DNA of 57,657 nt, taken from contig CADANN010000009.1 in NCBI GenBank assembly GCA_902789325.1, positions 1-57,657 of the forward strand. The letters run 5' to 3'. Below the pieces are notes generated by a model. The model had not been told where the DNA came from. It was given only the letters and a program-made list of their open reading frames with translations, and searched no databases. Below, one piece after another: positions 49,051-56,857 of this stretch. The stretch is from an uncultured Spirochaetaceae bacterium. GTDB lineage: Bacteria; Spirochaetota; Spirochaetia; Treponematales; Treponemataceae. Position 1 is the stretch's first letter; every line of letters starts with the position of its first letter. A program made the position numbers and the translations under genes.

Positions 49051-50586
49051 ATGAAATATTCAAGAGTTATTGTAGCTGCAATTATACTTGCGGCTATGGT
49101 GTTATTTAGTAGTTTTGGAGGAAAAAAGAAAATGGCTTCGGAAAAGAATGAGGTAAAGGCAGCAGAAAGTGTAGCAACAGCAGTTAGTGAAATGCAGAAG
49201 CTGATGGCAGAAAAAGCTTTTAAAATGCCTGGAGAAAACAATCCGATTATGGCTCATAAATATGGTGCTGACCCTGCTGTTCTGGAATATAAGGATACTC
49301 TATATGTTTATTCTACAAATGATATGCAGCAGCTGGAATTCACTAAGGGCAAAATTGATAACGGATACAATAAGATTACTTCCCTCAATGTGTTCTCTAC
49401 TAAGGATATGGTGAACTGGACAGATTGTGGCGAAATCAAGGTTGCTGGAAAAAATGATTTGAAGGGTCCTGCTTTGTGGGCAAGCAATTCCTGGGCACCT
49501 GCAGTTTGCTGGAAGAATATTAATGGAAAGGATAAGTTCTTCATTTACTTTGCAGACAGCGGAAACGGAATTGGTGTTCTTGAAGGAGATTCTCCTGTAG
49601 GTCCATTCGTAGATCCTATTAAGGCACCTTTGATTTCACGCAGTACACCAACCTGTGCAAAAATCAACTGGTTGTTTGATCCTGCTGTAATTGTTGATTC
49701 TGATGGTAAGGGCTACCTTTATTTTGGTGGCGGGCATAATCCTGAAACTTACGAGCATCCTATGAATGCCCGCTGCGTAGCTTTGGCTGATGATATGGTT
49801 CATATTGAAGGCGAGCCACAGGTAATTGATGCTCCATTCCTTTTTGAAGATTCCGGAATTAATAAGATTGGCGATACCTGGTATTACACATACTGTACAA
49901 ACTGGCAGGACAGAAAAGATTCTAAGGATCCAAATAAAATGCCTGTAGCAGTAATTGGATATATGACTTCTAAAAATCCATTGGGACCTTTTGAATACAA
50001 GGGATATACTCTCGAAAATCCTGGAAAATATTTTGGTCCATGGGGAAATAACCATCACTGGATTTTCAGTTTCCGTGGAAAGTGGTATATCGCTTACCAT
50101 ACACAGACATTGGAAAAGATGGTTGGCTGCGAAAAGGGCGGCTATCGTTGTGTATTCATTAATGACTTTGCTGTAAATGCAGATGGAAGTCTTCCTATCC
50201 AGAAGGTAACAAAGAAAGGTGTAGAACAGTTGAATCCGTTTGGACTTGGTGGAATTGTTCCTGCTGCAACATTTGCTGCTTCCCGCAATGTGGCTGTAAC
50301 AACAAAGCAGACCTTAGTTTCTGTAAAAGACGGTGCTTATGTTTGCATTAAGGGTGTTCAGTTTACAGGCAGCGAAAAGGCTTTTGAAGCTGAAGGTGCA
50401 GTTGCTGCTGGAAAATCAATTAAACTTTTGATTGATAGTTTTGGCGGAAACGGAAGCGAGATTTGTGAGGCTAAGGCTGATAAATCAGGCAGCGTGAATG
50501 GAGCCTTAAACGGTGTGAGCGGCCTGCATGATTTGTACATTGTTTTGCCGGAAGGGGTGGAGCTGCTTAACTGGAGTATTAAATAG
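49051..50586 (+). CDS. Exported GH43-family glycosidase
   Basis: A 511-residue protein with an N-terminal hydrophobic helix (MKYSRVIVAAIILAAMVLFSSFGGKKK) that lacks a lipobox Cys, so it is either secreted or anchored by that helix. GADPAVLEYKDTLYVYSTND near residue 70 (base Asp), FDPAVIVDSDGKGYLYFGGG near 210 and FEDSGINKIGDTWYYTYCTN near 267 match GH43 blades. The last 125 residues look like a beta-sandwich carbohydrate-binding domain. Probable targets are arabinose or xylose side chains of xylan. It is divergent from the CE1-GH43 operon. Confidence 0.88.
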   Translation: MKYSRVIVAAIILAAMVLFSSFGGKKKMASEKNEVKAAESVATAVSEMQKLMAEKAFKMPGENNPIMAHKYGADPAVLEYKDTLYVYSTNDMQQLEFTKGKIDNGYNKITSLNVFSTKDMVNWTDCGEIKVAGKNDLKGPALWASNSWAPAVCWKNINGKDKFFIYFADSGNGIGVLEGDSPVGPFVDPIKAPLISRSTPTCAKINWLFDPAVIVDSDGKGYLYFGGGHNPETYEHPMNARCVALADDMVHIEGEPQVIDAPFLFEDSGINKIGDTWYYTYCTNWQDRKDSKDPNKMPVAVIGYMTSKNPLGPFEYKGYTLENPGKYFGPWGNNHHWIFSFRGKWYIAYHTQTLEKMVGCEKGGYRCVFINDFAVNADGSLPIQKVTKKGVEQLNPFGLGGIVPAATFAASRNVAVTTKQTLVSVKDGAYVCIKGVQFTGSEKAFEAEGAVAAGKSIKLLIDSFGGNGSEICEAKADKSGSVNGALNGVSGLHDLYIVLPEGVELLNWSIK

Positions 50587-50590
50587 ACTT

Positions 50591-50616
50591 GTCATTGTCC
50601 GGCTTGACCGGACAAT
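50591..50616. repeat. Dispersed CTTG-loop hairpin, copy 8
   Basis: GTC is followed by a 9-bp perfect stem ATTGTCCGG/CCGGACAAT around loop CTTGA. It lies between the convergent GH43 and prmC genes. Confidence 0.75.
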
Positions 50617-51561
50617 CTAGTTCATCTCAACAACGCGGAGCTGGTCTTCGAGGTCGCGGTGAATGCTTGGCAGGAACCCGGCCTTGCGAGCCAGCTCTGC
50701 TGTTTTTTCTGCATTGTATTCACCGGTTTCCATGAGAATTGTGCCGTATGGCGCAAGATGTGCATCGGCCTGTGGAATCAGGTTACGGATAATTTCAAGA
50801 CCGTCGTTTGCGGGGCTGCCGCTTTGAGTTAGGGCGCGGTCGCCGGTAAGTGTTATGTCGCCGTCGAGTGCCAGGCGCGGTTCGCTGCGGCCGTCGAGTA
50901 AGAGTTCATCCACCATTGTGTGCGGAATGTAGGGCGGATTAGAAAGAATCACATCGAATTTGATAGCTTCGGAAATTGCGTCAAAGAGGTTAGTTCGTAC
51001 AAAAGTAAAGCGTGAAGTAACGATTGTGCCGTGCGGGGCGAGCAGAGCCTGTGCGTTGCGGCGGGCAATGTCTAAGGCGGGTTCGGAGATGTCGGCGAGT
51101 GTGAACTTGGGCAGCTGTTCCGGGGGAACCCGTTCGTCTTCGAGCAGGGTCTTAGCCACGGCGAGTGCTATGCAGCCGCTGCCGGTGCACATGTCGCAGA
51201 CGGTAAGAAGCGAGTCTGGGCGTGCGTCAATTTTTGCTAAGATGACGTCGACTGCGCGTTCTACTAAAATTTCTGTGTCGGGTTTTGGAATGAGAACTGC
51301 TGGTGAAACAATGAAGTCGTAGCCGTAGAATTCTTTGTGACCTGTGATGTAGGCGATTGGGAGACCGGCAGCGCGGCGGGTAATTGCGTCGTTGAGCCAG
51401 GCTTCTTTTTCAGCTGGAACTTCATAGTCGCGTTTTAATAAAAGTTCAGTTTTTGAAAATCCGAGACTATATGATAAAAGAACTTCCGCATCCAGTTTTG
51501 CGCTTGGCGAAGTCTGCGAAAGTTCTTTTATTATTTGTGATTTTAAATTTTGTAGTGTCAA
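50617..51561 (-). CDS. prmC: PrmC, release-factor glutamine methyltransferase
   Basis: A 314-residue SAM-dependent methyltransferase that modifies the GGQ glutamine of RF1 and RF2. Motifs: an N-terminal helical domain, RRAAGLPIAYITGHKEFYGYDFIVSPAVLIPKPDTEILVE near residues 62-100 (typical PrmC), VCDMCTGSGCIALAVA near 122 (motif I) and SNPPYIP near 204 (NPPY). It starts at a TTG at 51561, two bases after the prfA stop, so it is probably translated by coupling. The pairing with its own substrate gene prfA is classical. Confidence 0.94.
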   Translation of the reverse strand: MTLQNLKSQIIKELSQTSPSAKLDAEVLLSYSLGFSKTELLLKRDYEVPAEKEAWLNDAITRRAAGLPIAYITGHKEFYGYDFIVSPAVLIPKPDTEILVERAVDVILAKIDARPDSLLTVCDMCTGSGCIALAVAKTLLEDERVPPEQLPKFTLADISEPALDIARRNAQALLAPHGTIVTSRFTFVRTNLFDAISEAIKFDVILSNPPYIPHTMVDELLLDGRSEPRLALDGDITLTGDRALTQSGSPANDGLEIIRNLIPQADAHLAPYGTILMETGEYNAEKTAELARKAGFLPSIHRDLEDQLRVVEMN

Positions 51562-51563
51562 AA

Positions 51564-52646
51564 TTATAACTCAGTAATATCTGACTTAAGCTGCTCTTCC
51601 TTAGCGTAAACGTTAAGAGCGTCTAACATATCGTCCATTTCGCCCATCATGAAAGATGGAAGATTGTGAGCCGAGTAGTTGATGCGGTGGTCTGTTACGC
51701 GGTCCTGAGGGAAGTTGTAAGTACGGATTTTTTCAGAGCGGGCACCAGAACCGACCATGCTTGAACGAGCCGCAGCACGCTCTTCCTGCTTCTTGCTTTC
51801 TTCAAGGTCAAAGAGGCGGGCACGGAGTACGCGGAATGCCTTTTCCTTATTTTTAATCTGTGACTTTTCATCCTGCTGAATAACAACAAGACCAGTTGGA
51901 ATATGAGTAAGACGAACGGCAGAGTCTGTTGTGTTTACACACTGTCCGCCAGGTCCACCGGCACGCATTACGTCAACGCGAACGTCGCCCGGTTTAATTT
52001 CAATTTCAGTTTCTTCTGCTTCAGGAAGAACGGCAACAGTTGCAGTAGAAGTCTGCAGACGGCCCTGGCTTTCTGTAGCAGGAACACGCTGAACGCGGTG
52101 AACACCAGATTCCCAGCGCAAAGTTCCGTAAACAAATTTACCGCTGATAGAAGTTACGATTTTGTTGAAACCACCAACTTCAGTTTCCTGAGCTTCCATT
52201 GTTTCAGTTTTCCAGCCCTTGCGTTCTGCAAGGTGAGTGTACATTTCCCAAAGGTCACGTACGAAGAGGGAAGCCTCATCACCACCGGCAGCTGAACGGA
52301 TTTCAAGAATAATGTTCTTCTCATCAAGAGGATCAGGCGGAACAAGTTTAAGTTTAATATCTTCCTCGAGTTTAGGCTGTTTTTCTTCCAGTTCCTTAAG
52401 TTCTTCGCGGGCCATCTCGCGCATATCAGCGTCGTCTTCGTTAGTAATCATTTCTTTTGCATCTGTAATGCCCTGGAGAACTTTCTTGTACTCATCATAA
52501 AGCGCGCACAATTCAGTCAAATATCCGTGCTCGCGCATTGTGTCCTTGTACTTCTTAGGGTCCTTTACGAGGTTTGGATCCATAACAAGGTCGCTTACTT
52601 CCTTAAAGCGTTTTTCGCATTCATCAAGCTTCTTAATCAAATCCAT
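51564..52646 (-). CDS. prfA: Peptide chain release factor 1
   Basis: A 360-residue factor that recognises UAA and UAG stop codons. The codon-recognition tripeptide PAT is in HRVQRVPATESQGR near residue 188, and the catalytic GGQ is in GGPGGQCVNTTDSAVR near 233; the PAT motif separates it from RF2. The C-terminus (QDRVTDHRINYSAHNLP) is normal. A TATACA box lies six bases before the ATG with TTCACA 18 bases further upstream and no ribosome binding site, so this mRNA could be leaderless. It forms an operon with prmC. Confidence 0.95.
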   Translation of the reverse strand: MDLIKKLDECEKRFKEVSDLVMDPNLVKDPKKYKDTMREHGYLTELCALYDEYKKVLQGITDAKEMITNEDDADMREMAREELKELEEKQPKLEEDIKLKLVPPDPLDEKNIILEIRSAAGGDEASLFVRDLWEMYTHLAERKGWKTETMEAQETEVGGFNKIVTSISGKFVYGTLRWESGVHRVQRVPATESQGRLQTSTATVAVLPEAEETEIEIKPGDVRVDVMRAGGPGGQCVNTTDSAVRLTHIPTGLVVIQQDEKSQIKNKEKAFRVLRARLFDLEESKKQEERAAARSSMVGSGARSEKIRTYNFPQDRVTDHRINYSAHNLPSFMMGEMDDMLDALNVYAKEEQLKSDITEL

Positions 52647-52652
52647 AATTCG

Positions 52653-52682
52653 TGTATATTACCATAGAATAGAAAGTGTGAA
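52653..52682 (-). promoter_or_regulatory. Candidate promoter of prfA
   Basis: On the minus strand TTCACA (complement of 52677-52682), an 18-base spacer and TATACA (complement of 52653-52658). The ATG lies six bases after the -10 box. Confidence 0.4.
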
Positions 52683-52691
52683 AATAGGGGG

Positions 52692-53546
52692 CTAGCTTAC
52701 AATTTCTGTCTCACTGAATTCAGCCAGCTGTTCAAGCAATTCGCGCTCCTTAATTATTTCACCGATTTCATCTGCCACAATTTTACCACCAAGCGGATTT
52801 TTTACGCTGTCTATTTTTCCATTGATTGTGGCATTTACTGTGCTTCGCTCAAAGGAAAGGTCACAGCCTTCCATTGTGCAGTTTTCGAGAATCAAGTTTT
52901 TGCAGTAACAGAAGGGCTGAGTTCCAATAATCTTACAGTTCACAAGCTTAAGGTTTTCAGAATACCAGCCAAGGTATTCGCTCTTAATTACGCTGTCGCG
53001 GACTGTAACATTTTTGGTGTGCCAGAAGGCATCTTTTGTGTCCAGTTCGGAATCTGTAATTTCAATATTTTCATTATACTGGAATGAATATTTTCCTTTC
53101 ATTTTTAGTTTTGTGATTTTTGAATCTTTTACTTCAAAGAAAGGATATTCAGACTGCTCAATATTTACGTTTTCAATTGTGAGTCCCTTACATTTCCAGA
53201 TAAACTCCGGTGAATTCACGCTGCTGTTTTTGAGAGTAATATTTTCACATTCACGGAGAGCTTTAATTCCACCAAGTCTTGATCCATCAATTGTTATTTT
53301 CTTGTCATACCAGAGGGCAGCACGGCAGTTTTCTGTCATATTACAATTTGAGATTTCTGCATTTTCTACATGCCAGAACGGGTAACGTAGATTAAAATAA
53401 CTGTTTTCTACTTTGATGTCGTGTGCTTCCTTCATTGCAGATTCACCGTCTGCAGGTCCGTCAAAGCGGCAGTTTTTTACAGAGGCATCGCTGATGGCAT
53501 AAAGTGCACGTTCTTCATCAAAAGTTTTGTTCTCAATAATATTCAT
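52692..53546 (-). CDS. DUF3737-like right-handed beta-helix protein
   Basis: A 284-residue cytoplasmic protein built of short repeats with the pattern N-C/S-x-F/I...NS, such as ASVKNCRFDG, IKVENSYFN, AEISNCNMTE, ITLKNSSVNS, LTIENVNIEQ, VTVRDSVIKS and LKLVNCKIIG. The repeat length of about 20 residues fits a parallel beta-helix, as in the DUF3737 family. The function of this family is not known. AGGA precedes the ATG. It is divergent from the GNAT gene across a symmetrical promoter pair. Confidence 0.78.
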   Translation of the reverse strand: MNIIENKTFDEERALYAISDASVKNCRFDGPADGESAMKEAHDIKVENSYFNLRYPFWHVENAEISNCNMTENCRAALWYDKKITIDGSRLGGIKALRECENITLKNSSVNSPEFIWKCKGLTIENVNIEQSEYPFFEVKDSKITKLKMKGKYSFQYNENIEITDSELDTKDAFWHTKNVTVRDSVIKSEYLGWYSENLKLVNCKIIGTQPFCYCKNLILENCTMEGCDLSFERSTVNATINGKIDSVKNPLGGKIVADEIGEIIKERELLEQLAEFSETEIVS

Positions 53547-53585
53547 ATTTCATTCCTGAATTGTTAATACTCTCTAACTACTTAA

Positions 53586-53614
53586 AATTTAATTAACAAT
53601 ATTTTAATCGTCAA
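53586..53614 (-). promoter_or_regulatory. Promoter of the DUF3737-like gene
   Basis: On the minus strand TTGACG (complement of 53609-53614), a 17-base spacer and TAAATT (complement of 53586-53591). The -35 lies inside the left arm of the 14-bp inverted repeat. Confidence 0.55.
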
Positions 53615-53660
53615 TTAATAAATCGTTATAAATATTATTTTGTACAATTTATTAATTGAC
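53610..53660. repeat. Inverted repeat of the divergent promoter region
   Basis: GTCAATTAATAAAT (53610-53623) and ATTTATTAATTGAC (53647-53660) are perfect complements, separated by 23 A/T-rich bases. Each arm contains the -35 element of one of the divergent promoters. Confidence 0.8.
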
Positions 53661-53684
53661 CATAAAATGCCGAATGTGTAGGAT
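53656..53684 (+). promoter_or_regulatory. Promoter of the GNAT gene
   Basis: TTGACC at 53656-53661, a 17-base spacer and TAGGAT at 53679-53684. The -35 lies inside the right arm of the 14-bp inverted repeat. A GGGAAAGA ribosome binding site precedes the ATG at 53704. Confidence 0.5.
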
Positions 53685-53703
53685 AGTTATCAGGGAAAGA
53701 AAA

Positions 53704-54309
53704 ATGAACTCGAAGATTTTGCCATTTGAAATGAATAATATTCCACATATTCTGGAAGTTGTTGTTCCGTTGTGGAGTCCTCCTGTTGGGGATGCTGATT
53801 TTAAGCGTTTTAATGTTGAATATATAGTAAGAAATAATATTTTTGAAAATGATTTACGTTATGAACTTGTTGATTTTGCAGAGAATGAATCGGCCGGGGA
53901 GTTTTGTTCCTGTGCCTTTTTTACAAAAAAAGGCGGAGTATGCAAAGCTTTTGAATGGTATGAAAGGGAATCCAAAAAGTTTCCTGAAGAACTAAGAGCT
54001 TCTTCCAAAATGAGCAGAACCTATATTGAATATATGGATGAAAAAACTCAGGCTCTAATGAATGAAGCTGACATTCAGCTCACTCTTTATGTAAGCAGAA
54101 AGCCTGGAGCTGGATCCCGTTTATTGAATGAACTTTGCTCTCACCTTAAAAGTGACGGGTATAAAAATCTTTACCTTTGGACAGATATTGAATGTAACTG
54201 GGAATGGTACGTTAAGCACGGATACGAACTTGTAGAAGAGGGGACTTACGAGCAGTTTAGTAGTGATGATGAAGACTACAAGACTTTTATTTTTCGAAAA
54301 GCCTTGTAG
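53704..54309 (+). CDS. GNAT-family acetyltransferase
   Basis: A 201-residue protein from the ATG at 53704, which has a GGGAAAGA ribosome binding site; the frame opens earlier at 53656 but without support. The second half resembles a GNAT fold: IQLTLYVSRKPGAGSRLLNELCSHLKSDGYKNLYLWTDIECNWEWYVKHGYELVEEG, with a diverged R/Q-x-x-G-x-G/A acetyl-CoA loop (KPGAGS) and the final WYxKHGYE strand. The first half is not conserved. The acceptor is unknown. A hairpin spans the stop codon. Confidence 0.72.
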   Translation: MNSKILPFEMNNIPHILEVVVPLWSPPVGDADFKRFNVEYIVRNNIFENDLRYELVDFAENESAGEFCSCAFFTKKGGVCKAFEWYERESKKFPEELRASSKMSRTYIEYMDEKTQALMNEADIQLTLYVSRKPGAGSRLLNELCSHLKSDGYKNLYLWTDIECNWEWYVKHGYELVEEGTYEQFSSDDEDYKTFIFRKAL

Positions 54310-54330
54310 TCTTGTTGTTACTTACTATCG

Positions 54331-55515
54331 TTAGTTAGTTAATTTGTAAGTGATTACATTATCCGCAGCGGTAATTTCATACTTTCCCTTAAAGCCCTTT
54401 ATTGTTACATAACCTTCTGCATCTGTTGTTGCATCATACTCGGTGTGCCATTCTTCTTTGATAAGATGGTGAAGAGTATTGTATGAAGGTTTAAGCGAAC
54501 CGTCTTTTCTGATTACGCCGCTTGGTGCGTTGAGCCAGGCTCCGTCGCCAAAGTCCCAGTTTGTAATTGCTGTAACAAGCGGATGATTTTCAAAAAGATT
54601 GCGATACATCTTTTCGAGGTTATCTGCCTGCTTTTGTTCAAACTCTGGAGTTGCGGCATCGTCATCATAGTGTGCATCCTGAAGGTCTGTTATCTCCGGC
54701 GCAACCAGAGGGCCTGCAACAATTGTATTTTCCGTAAAATGAATTGGAAGTCCAAAGTGTTCAAAGCGGCTTAAGATCTCTTCTGTCTTTTCGTAGCTCC
54801 ATACACCCTGATGCTGATGAGATTGCAATCCGATTGTCTTGATTGGAGCTCCTGCATTGAGACAGCCGTCAATTAAAATTTCATAGTTTGTAGAAAGATT
54901 AAAGTCATTAATAAGGAAGATTCCATCAGGATTTGTTTCCTGCGCTGCATCAAAAACTTTTTTTACAAGTCCTACGCGGCCAAGTTCCTTACAGATTCTT
55001 GTGATGGCGTTATCGTATTTGTCATAAATCGGCATGATTACAACTTCGTTGATAACATCCCACATATCAATTACACCCTTGAAGTTACCTACATCGCGGT
55101 GAATACGTTCGAGTTGTTTCTGCAAAATTGTTTTGTTATCATAATTCATGAGCCATGGTACACAGCCTGTGTGCCAGCATAACGGATGACCTTTTACAGT
55201 TACGTCCTTGCTCTTAAGGAATTTAGCGGCAGCCATGAGCTGCTGGGTATGTGGTGAGCCTTCTTCTGGTTCAAAGCTTCCCCAGTAAAATGGCAGAGTT
55301 CCATAGTTGAAAAGTCCGAGCCATTTGTTCATGCGGTCTTCCATGCGTTCATCAGGAGTTCCATTTGTGTAGGGCAGAGTTTCAAAGGCTCCGCAGCCAA
55401 AAAGAAATTCGTGATTCACCTGATTAATGTGAACCTTTGTGTTTGCAAGTATTTTTCCATCCGAGCCTTTAAGCTGGACTTTTGCTTCAGCCTTTCTGTG
55501 CGATAAGTCTGCCAT
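54331..55515 (-). CDS. GH10 endo-xylanase, no signal peptide
   Basis: A 394-residue family 10 glycosidase. It begins with a beta segment (VQLKGSDGKILANTKVHINQVNHEFLFGCG) common before GH10 barrels, then FYWGSFEPEEG, VKGHPLCWHTGCVPWL near 108, VIDMWDVINEVV (acid/base Glu near 153), LINDFNL, IGLQSHQH near 228 and LPIHFTEN (nucleophile Glu near 259). The C-terminal GYVTIKGFKGKYEITA is another small beta unit. Lacking a signal, it should cut imported xylo-oligosaccharides inside the cell. It begins six bases after larC, with AGGAG, and seems to be part of the lar operon. Confidence 0.92.
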   Translation of the reverse strand: MADLSHRKAEAKVQLKGSDGKILANTKVHINQVNHEFLFGCGAFETLPYTNGTPDERMEDRMNKWLGLFNYGTLPFYWGSFEPEEGSPHTQQLMAAAKFLKSKDVTVKGHPLCWHTGCVPWLMNYDNKTILQKQLERIHRDVGNFKGVIDMWDVINEVVIMPIYDKYDNAITRICKELGRVGLVKKVFDAAQETNPDGIFLINDFNLSTNYEILIDGCLNAGAPIKTIGLQSHQHQGVWSYEKTEEILSRFEHFGLPIHFTENTIVAGPLVAPEITDLQDAHYDDDAATPEFEQKQADNLEKMYRNLFENHPLVTAITNWDFGDGAWLNAPSGVIRKDGSLKPSYNTLHHLIKEEWHTEYDATTDAEGYVTIKGFKGKYEITAADNVITYKLTN

Positions 55516-55520
55516 CTTTT

Positions 55521-56810
55521 TTACTCCTGTGTGATTTTTTGTACTATTTCTTCAATACTCAAACCTGTCTTACGTGCAATTGCTGCGAGATCTTCGTATT
55601 CGATTTTTTCTCGTTTTACTCCATAACCTTCTGCGCGCTTAATGCGGATGTCTCCGAACTCGGTTTTTACGGTTTCGATGCTGCGCTCAAGGAAGTATCG
55701 GTTACTGATGTTTTCGCGTACACCGAGGGTTGTTGTGTGCTTAAAAATAGTTTCAAGAATCTTCTGTTTGTCGCGTTCCCGGCACATTACACAAAGCAAG
55801 TTGCCCGGGCGGGATTTTTTCATTGTTACCGGAATTGTGTAGGCTTCTACTGCACCTGCTGCAAATAACTGTTCCATCGCAAAACCAATTCTCTCTGCAC
55901 TGATATCATCCAGATTGCAGGTGTATTCAAGAATTGTTTCCGGTTTTTCATCTGAATCACCAAGAATTGCGCGTACGCAGTTAGCGGCTTCAAAATCTTT
56001 TTTACCCATGCCGTAGCCGATTGCGTTCATTTTAATTGGCGGCATAGTTCCAAAGTGATTTATAAAATGTTTAAGAAGGGCAGCTCCAGTTGGAGTGCAA
56101 AGCTCTCCTTTTATATGATTACTGTAGATTGGAATGTCTTTTAAGATAAAGGCTGTTGCAGGGGCAGGAACCGGAAGAATCCCGTGAGCACAGTGAACTT
56201 GACCTGAGCCTACATTTATTGCAGATGCAAAAATACTTTTAGCACCAACCTTATTGAATAAAAGACAAACTGAAGTAATGTCTGCAATTGCATCCATTGT
56301 GCCAACTTCGTGGAAGTGAATGTCTGTTACAGGCTTTCCGTGGGCATTGCTTTCTGCGGCGGCAATAAGTTTATAAACTTCTATTATATCTGCTTTTACG
56401 TTTTCCGGGATTTTAAGAGAGTTTATGATATTCTCAATTTCTGCCATACTTGTATGATGGTGATGATGTTCATGGTCGTGGGTATGTTCATGCTCAAAAG
56501 CTTCTTCATGATGATGCTCGTGAGAATGTTCATGTGGGTGATGATGGTCTTCATTATGGTGATGTTCATGCGAGTGTTCATGTGCATCATGACTTTCTTC
56601 TTCCTGACCATCCACTTTCACTGAAAAGTGAGTTCCAGTAATGCCGCATTTTACAGAGCTTTCTGTGGTAACCCTTACACCTGGAATTCCAGCATTGTTT
56701 ATTTCTTCTATAAAAGATTTACGTTCTTCCTCGTTTAAGAGTTCATAAAGGGCTGCACTGAGCATGTCGCCTGCGGCACCCATTGGTAAATCCAGGTATA
56801 ATGTTTTCAT
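55521..56810 (-). CDS. larC: LarC, nickel-pincer cofactor nickel insertase
   Basis: A 429-residue protein that inserts nickel into the pyridinium-3,5-bisthiocarboxylate mononucleotide cofactor of lactate racemase and related enzymes. MGAAGDMLSAALYELL at the start is the LarC motif, residues about 72-120 form a very His-rich, metal-binding insertion, followed by FHEVGTMDAIADITSVCLLFNKVGAKSIFAS and the C-terminal LEYTCNLDDISAERIGFAMEQLFAAGAVEAYTIP. Here it is one uninterrupted frame; in some lactobacilli it is split by a programmed frameshift. A GAGGT site precedes the ATG. A CTTG-loop hairpin separates it from larB. Confidence 0.94.
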   Translation of the reverse strand: MKTLYLDLPMGAAGDMLSAALYELLNEEERKSFIEEINNAGIPGVRVTTESSVKCGITGTHFSVKVDGQEEESHDAHEHSHEHHHNEDHHHPHEHSHEHHHEEAFEHEHTHDHEHHHHHTSMAEIENIINSLKIPENVKADIIEVYKLIAAAESNAHGKPVTDIHFHEVGTMDAIADITSVCLLFNKVGAKSIFASAINVGSGQVHCAHGILPVPAPATAFILKDIPIYSNHIKGELCTPTGAALLKHFINHFGTMPPIKMNAIGYGMGKKDFEAANCVRAILGDSDEKPETILEYTCNLDDISAERIGFAMEQLFAAGAVEAYTIPVTMKKSRPGNLLCVMCRERDKQKILETIFKHTTTLGVRENISNRYFLERSIETVKTEFGDIRIKRAEGYGVKREKIEYEDLAAIARKTGLSIEEIVQKITQE

Positions 56811-56826
56811 AAGTTACCTCATTTTT

Positions 56827-56852
56827 GTCATGCTGAACTTGTTTCAGCATCT
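56827..56852. repeat. Dispersed CTTG-loop hairpin, copy 9
   Basis: GTCATGCTGAA-CTTGT-TTCAGCATCT, a single unit identical in sequence to the left unit at 16284. It lies between larB and larC. Confidence 0.75.
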
Positions 56853-56857
56853 GACAG

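Noticed and set aside
55521..56810. Possible programmed frameshift in larC, as known from lactobacilli
   Set aside because: The frame is continuous through both halves of LarC, so no frameshift is needed.
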